Position numbers and translations under genes: made by a program. Source: JACVRW01 sp963812915 (GTDB lineage: Bacteria; Actinomycetota; Thermoleophilia; Solirubrobacterales; Thermoleophilaceae). Taken from it: a stretch of DNA of 64,000 nucleotides. Position 1 is the stretch's first letter. Every line of letters begins with the position of its first letter. The notes under the pieces are model-generated. The model searched no databases, was not told where the DNA came from, and saw nothing but the letters and a program-made list of their open reading frames with translations. Location: NCBI GenBank assembly GCA_963812915.1, contig CAWEXB010000013.1, positions 62,001-126,000 on the forward strand, given 5' to 3'. This document shows positions 22,608 through 31,628 of the stretch, piece by piece.

Positions 22608-24344
22608 GTGCAGGGGGTTCCATCGGTCGTTCGTGCAACCGTCTCAAGTAATTGGAAATCCCCGAGCGGAGCGACGGGATTGCTCGACCACCCCCTCGCG
22701 CCGGCGGAGTTCCTGGCGGTCGACACCGAGACCAACGGGCTCGGCGGGGACCTATGCGAGCTGACCGAGGTGGGGGCGGTGCTGGTGGGCGGCGGCGAGC
22801 TGCACGAGACGTTCGACTCGCTCGTGAGGGTCGAGCGGCCGCTGTCACGTGGGATCCAGCGCTTCACCGGGATCACCCAGGGCATGGTCGACGCGGCGCC
22901 GCCGCCCGACGAGGTGCTGGCGGAGGTGGCGGAGCTGCTCGAGGGGCGGGTGCTAGTCGCGCACAACGCGCGCTTCGACCGCGGGGTGCTCGCGCAGGCG
23001 TTCGAGCGCGTCGGGCTCGATTGGCCCGAGCCTCCGGTGCTCTGCACGGTGCAGCTCGCGCGCCGGTTCGCCCCCCTCGCCCGGCGGCGGACCCTCGCTC
23101 CCCTCGCGGACTCGCTCGGAATCGACGTGCGCGAGGTGCACCGGGCGCTGCCCGACGCCCTCACGTGCGCGCGCGTGTTCTGTGCCCTGTTCCCGAGGCT
23201 GTGCGCCAACGCGGCGAGCATCGGCGAGGCGGTTGACCTCCTCCGGTCGCGGAGGCGGGCCCGCAAGACCGAGCCCGGGGAGCGGATCCCGCCCTCCGAG
23301 CGCCCGGACCTCTCGACGCTTCCGGACGACCCGGGCGTGTACGTCTTTCGCGACGAGCGCGGGCGGCCGCTCTACGTCGGCAAGTCAGTCTCGCTGCGCT
23401 CGCGCGCCCGGGCCCACTTCTGCGCGCCCGCCGGCTGGACGGAGCGCGCCGAGATCGTCGACTATCGCCCCACGAACTCGGAGCTCGGAGCGCTCGTGCT
23501 CGAGAACAGGCTGATCAAGGCGTGGAAGCCGGCCGGCAACGTCAAGCTCAGGCGCACCGACCGCTACTGCTACCTGCGCTGCCGGCTCGACATCCCGTAC
23601 CCGATCCTGGAGGTCGCGGCGGAGCCGGCCCCCGGGCACGCCGTGAACGTCGGGCCGCTCGTCAGCCGTCCGCTGGCGGGCGAGCTGGCCGACCAGCTCA
23701 CCTCGCTCTATCGCCTTCGTCACTGCGGCCGGAGGCTGAAGCTGCGCGAGCATCCCTCCGCCTACGGTCAGATGGGCCGGTGCGTCTCGCCCTGCCTCGG
23801 CGACCTCGACCCGAACGCCTACCGCCGCCAGCTCGACGCGGCGCTCGCGCACTTCGAGCGACCCGGCGCCGGCGATGCCCTGCTGGCGGAGATCGACCGC
23901 CGTATGCACGAGGCCTCCGCCGAGGCGCGCTACGAGCGGGCCGCGGCCCTGCTGCGGCGCCGAGAGCGGCTGGCCTGGGTGCTCGAACGCCTCGAGGGCG
24001 TGCTGTACGCGACGCACGCGGCGCCGCGTCTCGTGCTCGCCCGCCACCCGGTGAAGGAGCGCTTCGATGCCTTCTGGGTGGTGCAGGGACGTCTCGTCGA
24101 CTGGGGTCCGCTGCCGGGCGGGTCCGAGCTCGTGGAGCGAACCGAGTCCGCGCTGCGAAGGCGGCCGGGCCGAACGGTGGTGCCGGTCGCGGAGATCGAC
24201 GAGGTGCGGATCGTGGCGGGCTGGATCGCGGACCACGAGCCGCCTGAGCTGGCGCTCGATCCGCCGCCGAGCCCGGCCGCGGTGTTGCGCTTCGCCGGCG
24301 GGGCTACGCCGCCGGCGATGCAGTCCGTTCCGCTGCCGTCTTGA
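22608..24344 (+). CDS. DEDDh exonuclease - GIY-YIG (Cho/UvrC-like) nuclease fusion
   Basis: A protein of up to 578 aa. The N-terminal DnaQ-type 3'-5' exonuclease domain (about 35-205) carries FLAVDTETNGLGG (Exo I), RVLVAHNARFDRGVL (Exo II) and HRALPDALTCARVF (Exo III). The GIY-YIG domain starts near residue 240 with DDPGVYVFRDERGRPLYVGK and continues with NSELGALVLENRLIKAWKP. A UvrC-like middle part follows (CVSPCLGDLDPNAYRR). This fusion is known in actinobacteria (mycobacterial Rv2191 type) and is linked to DNA repair. The start is uncertain: GTG at 22608 or a TTG about 24 codons on. It is divergent from radA and overlaps the convergent SRPBCC gene by about 40 nt at the 3' end. Confidence 0.88.
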   Translation: MQGVPSVVRATVSSNWKSPSGATGLLDHPLAPAEFLAVDTETNGLGGDLCELTEVGAVLVGGGELHETFDSLVRVERPLSRGIQRFTGITQGMVDAAPPPDEVLAEVAELLEGRVLVAHNARFDRGVLAQAFERVGLDWPEPPVLCTVQLARRFAPLARRRTLAPLADSLGIDVREVHRALPDALTCARVFCALFPRLCANAASIGEAVDLLRSRRRARKTEPGERIPPSERPDLSTLPDDPGVYVFRDERGRPLYVGKSVSLRSRARAHFCAPAGWTERAEIVDYRPTNSELGALVLENRLIKAWKPAGNVKLRRTDRYCYLRCRLDIPYPILEVAAEPAPGHAVNVGPLVSRPLAGELADQLTSLYRLRHCGRRLKLREHPSAYGQMGRCVSPCLGDLDPNAYRRQLDAALAHFERPGAGDALLAEIDRRMHEASAEARYERAAALLRRRERLAWVLERLEGVLYATHAAPRLVLARHPVKERFDAFWVVQGRLVDWGPLPGGSELVERTESALRRRPGRTVVPVAEIDEVRIVAGWIADHEPPELALDPPPSPAAVLRFAGGATPPAMQSVPLPS

Positions 24345-24762
24345 GGTTGTGGAGAGAGCGGTCGAGCCAGCTCCGCAGGAATCGCCGGCCCGCCACGACA
24401 CTCAAGACGCGCATGCCCAGGCTCGCCGGGTCGACCGAGAAGCGCCCCTCCACGAACGTCCCGCCCTGGGCCTCGGTGAGCATGAAGGTGGTTGTGACGC
24501 CGGTGCCCTCGCAGAAGATCGCGACCTCGCGGCAACCGTCGAGGTTCTCGAGCTCGAGCCGCTCGACGAGCAGCTCGTGCTCGTCGGCCCCGACGATGCC
24601 CTTGACCACCCCACGGTAACGGCATCCCTCATGGAGGTCGGCACAGTCGACCTCGACCATCTCGGGCCACCAGTCGGGATGACGGTTGGGGTCGCCCACC
24701 AGGTCCCAAACTCTCCCCACCGGCGCGTCGATGTGGGTCTGCTGCGTCGAGAACTTGACCAC
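24304..24762 (-). CDS. SRPBCC (START-like) family protein
   Basis: A 152-aa protein of the polyketide cyclase/START-like superfamily. It starts near VVKFSTQQTHIDAPVGRVWD and contains PNRHPDWWPEMVEVDC and GTFVEGRFSVDPASLG, typical of ligand-binding SRPBCC folds. A GTG at 24762 is the likely start; an ATG 18 codons upstream is possible. The last 41 bp overlap the end of the convergent exonuclease gene. The ligand is unknown. Confidence 0.75.
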   Translation of the reverse strand: MVKFSTQQTHIDAPVGRVWDLVGDPNRHPDWWPEMVEVDCADLHEGCRYRGVVKGIVGADEHELLVERLELENLDGCREVAIFCEGTGVTTTFMLTEAQGGTFVEGRFSVDPASLGMRVLSVVAGRRFLRSWLDRSLHNLKTAAERTASPAA

Positions 24763-24906
24763 GGCTACCCAGATTCTCGCACGGCCCGCTCCGCTGCCCG
24801 GAACCCGATCCTGCATTGCGCATCTCGCAGCGGGTGGTCAGGAGTAGCGTTGCAGCGGATGGGACCGGAGCTTGCCGCGGGTCGCAGAACGGACTGACGC
24901 CGAGGC

Positions 24907-25206
24907 GTGCAGCGCATCGCCTACCCCCACCATCCGGAGGTCCGCGAGATCGTCCCCTCGCACCACTGCGTGATGCGCTTCCGCCAGCGTCGGCCGGTCT
25001 CCGAGCGGGGCGTCGTGGCCGTGGCCGATGCGCTGATCGCGGCGCTCGAGGACGCCCACGTAACTCGCTGGCCGCCCGCCTGGGCGGTGAGCGACCGTCA
25101 CACCGAGCTGTGGGCTGTCAGCGGCGAGCTGGCATTCCCCCTGGAGCGCACCGACCGGGCCGGGCGCTGGCTTGCGACCACCTGCCTGTCTCGACTGAGG
25201 CTTTAA
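24907..25206 (+). CDS. Hypothetical 99-aa protein
   Basis: A GTG-started small protein with a basic motif SHHCVMRFRQRRPVSERGVV followed by an alpha/beta part (AWAVSDRHTELWAVSGELAF). The pattern H..MRFRQR is loosely like DUF4258 or RelE-type small proteins, but I cannot assign a family. It lies just upstream of the Mo/W cofactor island on the same strand; the stop is followed by an AT-rich promoter-like sequence, so it is probably a separate transcript. Confidence 0.5.
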   Translation: MQRIAYPHHPEVREIVPSHHCVMRFRQRRPVSERGVVAVADALIAALEDAHVTRWPPAWAVSDRHTELWAVSGELAFPLERTDRAGRWLATTCLSRLRL

Positions 25207-25221
25207 ACAAATACGTACAAT
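25191..25221 (+). promoter_or_regulatory. Putative promoter of the Mo/W cofactor operon
   Basis: An unusually AT-rich stretch for this genome holds a -10-like TACAAT (25216-25221) and a -35-like TCGACT (25191-25196) with a long 19-nt spacer. Transcription would start near 25228, about 10 nt before the mobA-moaD ATG at 25238, which lacks a Shine-Dalgarno. The AAACAAATACGTACA segment (25206-25219 region) resembles a sequence at 63970-63982. Confidence 0.35.
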
Positions 25222-25237
25222 TCGACCCGCGGCTGGC

Positions 25238-26149
25238 ATGCGCCCGCAGGAGGACATTCGCGTTCCCGGCCCGACACGTCGCAGCGGGTCGGGCGCCGGT
25301 GGCGCGCGCACCGCCGGCATCGTGCTGGCGGGCGGTCGCTCCACGCGCATGGGGCGGCCGAAGGCGGCCCTCGAGTGGCACGGCTCCACCCTGCTCCACC
25401 GCGTCGCGGGGATCGTGGGACGCGCCGTCGACGGGCGGGTCGTCGTGGTCCGCGCCCCCGGCCAGGAGCTCCCATCGCTGCCGCCGGGGGCGCGCGTGGT
25501 CGACGACGCGCGGGAGGGCCGCGGGCCGCTGCAGGGGCTGGCGGCGGGGCTGGCCGCCGTCGCGGACGACGCGGACCTGGCCTACGTCTCGTCGACCGAC
25601 GTCCCGCTGCTCCACCCCGCCTTCGTCGCACGGGTGCTGGCGGGCGCCGCGGGGGAGAATGTGGACGTGGCGCTCCCAGTCGCACAGGGGTTCAGGCACC
25701 CGCTCGCAGCGGCGTACCGCACCTCGCTGCTCGCCGAGGTCGAGGATCTGATCGAGCGCGACCGGATGCGTCCGGCCTTCCTCTTCGAGCGCTCCAGGGT
25801 CCGTGAGCTCGACGAGCAGGAGCTCCTGCGCGACGGGAAGCTGGCACGCGCCGACCCCGAGCTGCTGTCGTTGCTGAACGTGAACGACCCGGACGAGTAC
25901 GAGCGAGCAAGGGCGCGAGCGGCGCCATCCGTGACCGTGCGGCGCTTCGGGACGCTCGCTCGCGGCTCGAACCGGGAGCCGCTGGCGCTGCGGGCCGCCA
26001 CGCTGGCCGCGGCCTCCGTGGCGGCGGGCGTGCCGCTCGACCGCCACGTCGTGGCGGCGCTCAACGGCGACCAGATAAGCCGCGATCCCGAGCTGCCGCT
26101 GGCCGCCGGCGACGCGGTGGCGTTCCTGGCCGCGGACGCGGGGGGATGA
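25238..26149 (+). CDS. MobA-type guanylyltransferase fused to MoaD-like ubiquitin-fold domain
   Basis: A 303-aa two-domain protein. The N-terminal part (about 22-215) is MobA-like: the GTP-binding loop IVLAGGRSTRMGRPKAALEW, the metal Asp region YVSSTDVPLLHP, and LNVNDPDEY. The C-terminal part (about 230-303) looks like a MoaD/ThiS sulfur-carrier domain (SVTVRRFGTLARGS, VVAALNGDQISRD, AAGDAVAFLAADAGG) and ends in the Gly-Gly needed for adenylation and thiocarboxylation. MobA attaches GMP to molybdopterin and MoaD supplies the dithiolene sulfur. Having both in one chain is unusual. It is the first gene of a run through pabC-like, AOR, FDH and moeA. Confidence 0.82.
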   Translation: MRPQEDIRVPGPTRRSGSGAGGARTAGIVLAGGRSTRMGRPKAALEWHGSTLLHRVAGIVGRAVDGRVVVVRAPGQELPSLPPGARVVDDAREGRGPLQGLAAGLAAVADDADLAYVSSTDVPLLHPAFVARVLAGAAGENVDVALPVAQGFRHPLAAAYRTSLLAEVEDLIERDRMRPAFLFERSRVRELDEQELLRDGKLARADPELLSLLNVNDPDEYERARARAAPSVTVRRFGTLARGSNREPLALRAATLAAASVAAGVPLDRHVVAALNGDQISRDPELPLAAGDAVAFLAADAGG

Positions 26150-26150
26150 G

Positions 26151-26921
26151 ATGCCGCTTGGCGACAGCGCCCGCCCGGTGCGGCGGCCGGCGATACCGCA
26201 CGCGCTGGGCGGCGGCGCCGACCGGCCCGACCCGGCGCACGGAGTGTTCTCGACGATGCTCGCGCTCGGGGGGGTCGCCGTCGACGCGGGCGCCCACCTG
26301 GCGCGGCTCGAGAGGAGCACGGACGAGCTCTACGGGCTGGGGCTGCCCGGCGATCTCGAAGAGCGGATCGCGGCGGCGGCCGCCACCGCGCCCGCGCTGC
26401 GTTTGCGCGTGTCGGTAGTCCCGAGCCGCGGCTCGGTCATCGTCGATGTCGAGACGAGACCGCTGGACGGCGAGCCCGAGCCGGCGCTGCTCGCGCCCGC
26501 CTACCTTCCCGGCGGACTGGGCCCTCACAAATGGAGCGACCGGCGGCTGCTCGACGAGCTCGAGCGAGACGCCGGGGCGCTGCCGCTGATCGTCGACCTG
26601 GACGGCGAGGTGCTGGAGGCCGCCGTCGCTAACGTCTTGATCGTGGAGGGAGCGACGGTCGTTACGCCGCCGCTCGATGGGCGGCTGCTTCCCGGGACGA
26701 TGCGCCCGAAGGTGCTCGCCGCTGCGCCGTCGGCGGGCCTCGAGGCCCGCGAGGAGCCGATCCGGCTGGAGCGGCTGGCCGCGGCCGACGAGGTGCTGCT
26801 GAGCTCCGCGATCCGGGGCATCCGGCCGGCCGCGCTCGCGGGCGGGCGAAGCCCGCGGTTCGAGGTCGGCTCCCGTCTCCGAGAGGCGCTGCGCGCGCCC
26901 GGCCTGCTGGAGGCTCGGTGA
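26151..26921 (+). CDS. Class IV aminotransferase (PabC/aminodeoxychorismate lyase-like)
   Basis: A 256-aa fold-type IV PLP enzyme. It shows GVFSTMLALGG at the N-terminus, the likely PLP lysine in GLGPHKWSDRRLL, the conserved Glu region in DGEVLEAAVANVLIVEG, and the phosphate-binding LLPGTMRPKVL and LLSSAIRGIRP. By motif it is closest to 4-amino-4-deoxychorismate lyase (p-aminobenzoate and folate synthesis), though a branched-chain or D-amino acid aminotransferase is possible. It begins 1 nt after the mobA-moaD stop and overlaps the AOR gene by 4 nt (GTGA), so it is part of the operon. Its link to molybdopterin or tungsten enzymes is not obvious. Confidence 0.8.
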   Translation: MPLGDSARPVRRPAIPHALGGGADRPDPAHGVFSTMLALGGVAVDAGAHLARLERSTDELYGLGLPGDLEERIAAAAATAPALRLRVSVVPSRGSVIVDVETRPLDGEPEPALLAPAYLPGGLGPHKWSDRRLLDELERDAGALPLIVDLDGEVLEAAVANVLIVEGATVVTPPLDGRLLPGTMRPKVLAAAPSAGLEAREEPIRLERLAAADEVLLSSAIRGIRPAALAGGRSPRFEVGSRLREALRAPGLLEAR

Positions 26922-28738
26922 GCGAGCCCGGCGGATACTTCGGCCGCGCCCTGATCGTGGACGTCGGCGAGGGCGCCGCTGAGCCGCTCGCGCTGCCGGA
27001 GCCCGTGCTTCGAGGCTGCCTCGGAGGCGCGGGCCTCGCGGCGTGGCTGATGCACCGACTCGCGCCACCGCGCGTGGATCCGCTCGCGCCGGAGGCGCCG
27101 CTGGCGTTCGCCTTCTCGCCGCTCGTGGGGACGCCGCTCACCACGAGCGCGAAGTTCGCCGTCGTCTCCAAGTCGCCGCTCACGGGCATGCTGAACGACG
27201 CCCTCGCGTCGAGCCACTTCGCTATCTCCGGCAAGCTCACCGGGAACGACGCGCTCGTGATCCGCGGCGCCTGCGACGAGCCCTCCGTGCTGTTCGTGGA
27301 CGGCGACGGTGCGCGCGTGGAACCCGCCGGCGAGCTGTGGGGCCTGGAGGCGATCGAGGCCGAGCGGCGCCTGCGCGACCGCCACGGCGCCGCCTGGCGG
27401 GTCGCGGCGATCGGCCCCGCCGGCGAGCGCCTGGTGCGCTTCGCCACCGTCTCGCACGACGGGCGGCACGCCGGCCGCGGCGGGCTCGGCGCCGTGCTGG
27501 GCGCTAAGCGGATCAAGGCGGTGGCGGTGCGCAGCGCCGGTGGCAAGGCCCCGCTCGACGATTCGGCCGCCGTGCTGAAAGCCGCGCGCGAGCTTCGCGC
27601 CCGCTCGTTTGGACCCGCCACCGAGAAGTACCGCGAGCTCGGCACGCTCGCCAACCTGCTCTCCTTCAACGCGATCTCGACCCTGCCCACGCGCAACTTC
27701 CAGGCCGCCCACTTCGAGGAGGCGCCGCGGCTGGCCGCCGAGGAGCTGCACGAGATGCGCCAGGTGGCGCGCGACTACTGCGCCTCCTGCTCGATCGGTT
27801 GCGAGCACATCTACAAGGCCCCGGGCGGCAAGACGGCGCGCGTCGAATACGAGAACGTGTTCGCGCTGGGACCACTCTGCGGAGTCTCCGATCCGGACTC
27901 GGTGCTGGCGGCCAGCGCTCGCTGCGACGAGCTCGGCGTAGACACCATCTCGGCCGGCGGCACGATCGCCTGGGCGATGGAGTGCGCCGAGCGCGGCCTC
28001 ATCGACGCGCCCTGGCTGCGCTTCGGCGACGCCCCGGCGCTGCTGCGCGCCCTGGACGAGATCGGTGCGCGCGAAGGGCTCGGCGACCTGCTGGCGGAGG
28101 GCTCTCGGCGCGCCGCGGCCGTCGTGGGTGGCGGCTCGGAGGCGTTCGCCCCGCACGTAAAGGGCCTCGAGCTTCCGGGCTATGAGCCGCGCACGCTGCA
28201 GGCCATGGCGCTTGGGCTGGCCGTGAACGCCCGCGGCGCCGACCACAATCGCTCGGGCGCCTACGAGGCCGACCTCTCCGGCGAGCTCGACCGCCTGTCC
28301 GGAGGCGAGGGCCACGCCGCCGCCGCGATCGAGACCGAGGATCGGGCCGCGATCATGGACTCGCTGATCCTGTGCAAGTTCCTGCGCGGGGTGTTCGAGG
28401 ATCCCTTCCCCGACTGGGCCGAGCTGCTGGCGCCGATCACCGGCTGGGACGTGACCGGGGAGGAACTCCGCGGCACGGCGCGCCGGATCGTGCTCGCAAA
28501 GCGCCTGTACAACCTGCGGGAAGGCTGGACACGGGCGGAGGACTGGCTGCCGGAGCGCTTTCTCGGCGAGTCGCTCGAATTGAATTCGGGCCGTGCGGCC
28601 ACACTTACCCCGGAGCGGCTCGAGATGATGATCGACGCCTACTACGAGCGCCGCGGTCTGGACCCGGAGGGCCGGCCGCTGCCCGCGACGAATGCCGAGC
28701 TGGGCCTGGATCTGTTCGTGCCGGCGGTCCCCGGGTAA
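26918..28738 (+). CDS. Aldehyde:ferredoxin oxidoreductase family (tungsten) protein
   Basis: A 606-aa member of the AOR family, tungsten-bispterin enzymes that oxidise aldehydes. The N-terminal AOR_N domain begins GGYFGRALIVDV and contains FSPLVGTPLTTSAKFAVVSK and SSHFAISGKLTGNDALVIRG. The [4Fe-4S] ligands fit YCASCSIGCEHIY (CxxCx3C) and the distal Cys in DSLILCKFLRG. Other signatures are TISAGGTIAWAMEC and VNARGADHNRSG. The GTG start overlaps pabC-like. It sits between cofactor genes and formate dehydrogenase. Substrate and electron partner cannot be read from the sequence; no ferredoxin gene is adjacent. Confidence 0.93.
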   Translation: MSEPGGYFGRALIVDVGEGAAEPLALPEPVLRGCLGGAGLAAWLMHRLAPPRVDPLAPEAPLAFAFSPLVGTPLTTSAKFAVVSKSPLTGMLNDALASSHFAISGKLTGNDALVIRGACDEPSVLFVDGDGARVEPAGELWGLEAIEAERRLRDRHGAAWRVAAIGPAGERLVRFATVSHDGRHAGRGGLGAVLGAKRIKAVAVRSAGGKAPLDDSAAVLKAARELRARSFGPATEKYRELGTLANLLSFNAISTLPTRNFQAAHFEEAPRLAAEELHEMRQVARDYCASCSIGCEHIYKAPGGKTARVEYENVFALGPLCGVSDPDSVLAASARCDELGVDTISAGGTIAWAMECAERGLIDAPWLRFGDAPALLRALDEIGAREGLGDLLAEGSRRAAAVVGGGSEAFAPHVKGLELPGYEPRTLQAMALGLAVNARGADHNRSGAYEADLSGELDRLSGGEGHAAAAIETEDRAAIMDSLILCKFLRGVFEDPFPDWAELLAPITGWDVTGEELRGTARRIVLAKRLYNLREGWTRAEDWLPERFLGESLELNSGRAATLTPERLEMMIDAYYERRGLDPEGRPLPATNAELGLDLFVPAVPG

Positions 28739-28750
28739 TAAGCTGAGTCC

Positions 28751-31628
28751 GTGGCTATAACCGCACCTCCGGAGAGCCGCACCGTGACCCTGACGATCGA
28801 CGGGCGGGAGGTTACGGCGCCCGAGGGCGCCACGATCTGGGAGGCGGCGAAGCGAGGCCGGAATCGAGATCCCGGTGCTATGCCACGACGAGCGTTACGA
28901 CCCCGTCGGCGTCTGCCGCGTGTGCGTGGTCGACGTCGGCGCGCGCGTGTACGCGGCGGCCTGCGTTCGCCCCTGCGAGGAGGGAATGGAGGTCAAGACG
29001 GTCACGCCGGAGGTGGAGAAGCGCCGCGCGACGCTCACGCAGCTCCTGCTCGCCGACCAGCCGCCGACCGAGGACGACCCGAAGGAGACCACCACCGCCG
29101 ACAACGAGCTGCTCGAGCTGGCGCGGCGCTACGGCCTCCAGCGCGAGGACGGCATCCCGCTCGCCTCGGGCCGCGGCGAGGATCACTCGAACCCCGTCAT
29201 CTCGGTCAACCACGACGCCTGCATCCTTTGCGACCGCTGCGTCAGAGCCTGCGACGACATCCAGGGCAACGACGTGATTGGACGCTCCGGGAAGGGCTAC
29301 ACCGCGCGCATCGCGTTCGACCTGAACGACCCGATGGGCGAGTCCTCCTGCGTCACCTGCGGCGAGTGCGTTGCGGCCTGCCCCACCGGGGCGCTCGTCA
29401 ACAAGCCCATCCGCGACGTGCCGATCCGGCCGCGCTCCGAGCTCGACTCCGTGGAGACGGTCTGCCCCTACTGCGGCGTGGGCTGCGCGCTCACCTACCA
29501 CGTCGACCACGAGCGGAACGCGATCTCCTTCGCGGACGGCCGCGAGCAGCCCGGCTCGCATCGGCGGCTGTGCGTGAAGGGCCGCTACGGCTGGGACTAC
29601 GCGCAGTCGCCCCAGCGGCTCACCAAGCCGCTCATCCGGATCGAGTCCTCCTACCCCAAGGGGCCGCTCTCGTCCGACGTGCGCGGCGAGGGTCGCGGCC
29701 GGCGCAAGCCCGGCGGCATCGTCAGCTACGACGAGGTGCTGCCGCACTTCCGGGAGGCCTCCTGGGACGAGGCGCTCGACCTCGTGGCCAGCCGCCTGAA
29801 GGGCATCCACGGCGAGCACGGCCCCGGCTCGATCGCCGGCTTCGGGTCGGCCAAGTGCTCGAACGAGGAGGCCTACCTCTTCCAGAAGCTGATCCGGGCC
29901 GGCTTTGGCACCAACAACGTCGACCACTGCACGCGCCTCTGTCACGCGTCGAGCGTGGCGGCGCTGTTCGAGGGCGTCGGCTCGGGCGCGGTGTCTACGA
30001 CCTACGGCGACATCGTCAACTCCAACGTTGCGATCCTCGCCGGCACCAACACGACCGCGAACCACCCGGTCGCATCGTCGTTCTTCAAGCAGGCCCGCCG
30101 GCGGGGCACCACGCTGATCGTCGTCGATCCGCGGCGCGAGAAGATCGCCGACCACGCCGACATCTACTGTCAGATCAAGCCCGGGACCGACGTGGCGTTC
30201 TACAACGGCGTGATGCACGAGATCATCAGGCTCGACCTGGTGGACCGCGAGTTCATCACGCAGCGCGTCACGAACTACGGCGAGCTGGCGAAGGTGGTGC
30301 GGCAGTACCCGCCGGAGCGCGCGGCCCAGATCTGCGGCATCGAAGCGGACACCATCCGCGAGGTGGCGAGGCTGTGGGGCGAGGCGGGCGCGGCGATCAT
30401 CTTCTGGGGGATGGGGATCTCCCAGCACACCACCGGCACCGACAACTCGCGCTGCCTGATCGCGCTGTGCTCGATCACCGGCCAGGTCGGCCGCCCGGGC
30501 ACGGGCCTCCACCCGCTGCGGGGTCAGAACAACGTGCAGGGCGCCTCCGACGCCGGCCTGATCCCGATGTTCTATCCGGATTACCAGCTCGTCACGCTCG
30601 ACGACGCGCGCGAGCGCTTCCAGTCCGCCTGGGGCCGCGAGCTCGACCCCGAGCGCGGCCTGACGGTCACCGAGATCGTGAAGTCGGCCCTCAAGGGCGG
30701 CGTGCGCGGCATGTACATGATGGGCGAGAACCCGTTCCTCTCGGACCCGAACGTCAACAAGGTGCGCAAGGCGCTTGCCTCGCTCGAGTTCCTAGCCGTC
30801 CAGGACATCTTCCTGACCGAGACCGCCGAGTTTGCGGACGTGGTCCTGCCGGCGAGCTCGTACATGGAGAAGGAGGGCACGTACACGAACACCGACCGCC
30901 GCGTGCAGCTCGGGCACAAGGTGCTCGAGTCGCCCGGCGAGGCGCGCGAGGACTGGCGGATCGTCTGCGACGTCGCGACCCGAATAGGACTGCCGATGGA
31001 GTACGACTCGCCGCGCGAGATCTTCGACGAGCTCGTCTCGCTGATGCCCAATTACACCGGGCTGTCGTACGACAACCTCAGCGCGGCCGGCAAGCTCTAT
31101 CCGAACCCGGATCCCGAGCACTCGGACGGCACCGTCGTGCTCTTCGACGAGGAGTTCGGCACCGACGACGGCAAGGCGCACCTCGTCCCCGCCGAGTGGC
31201 TGCCCGCCAAGGAGCTGCCCGACGAGGAGTTCCCGTTCATACTCAATACGGGCCGGCTGCTGGAGCACTGGCACACGGGCTCGATGACACGCCGCTCGTA
31301 CGCTCTCGACACGATCGCGCCGGAGGCGCACGTCTACCTGAATCCCGACGACGCCGCCCGCATGGGGATCGGTGAGGGAGACTTCGCGCGGATCACGAGC
31401 CGCCGCGGCTCTATCGAGCTGGCCGCAAAGCTGTCGCACCGCGACACCCCCGGCACCTGCTTCATTCCCTTCCACTTCAGGGAGGCGGCCGCGAACGTGC
31501 TGACCATCGACGAGATCGACCCGACCGGCAAGATCCCCGAGTTCAAGTTCTGCGCCGTGAAGGTCGAGCGCGCCGGGCCCGGGGAAGACTTCGCCGAATC
31601 GGCCGGCGTGCGCGAAGGCGCTGGCTGA
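28751..31628 (+). CDS. fdhA: Formate dehydrogenase alpha subunit (frameshifted near N-terminus)
   Basis: A molybdenum/tungsten formate dehydrogenase catalytic subunit of about 958 aa once one extra G at 28856-28857 is discounted. The first frame gives the N-terminal [2Fe-2S] beta-grasp start (VTLTIDGREVTAPEGATIWE); the second continues from CHDERYDPVGVCRVCVVD. Then come two [4Fe-4S] sites (CILCDRCVRACDDIQG, CVTCGECVAACPTGAL), the Mo4Fe4S site (CPYCGVGCALTYHV), and the active-site region TRLCHASSVAALF, where Cys (about residue 397) stands in the selenocysteine position. The molybdopterin-binding part has NPFLSDPNVNKVRKA. It overlaps the NuoEF-type subunit by 1 nt (TGATG). The enzyme would be a cytoplasmic NAD-dependent FDH. 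Confidence 0.92.

Noticed and set aside
29920..29960. Possible selenocysteine in formate dehydrogenase
   Set aside because: The catalytic position is encoded by TGT (Cys), not TGA, and no SECIS-like structure is needed.
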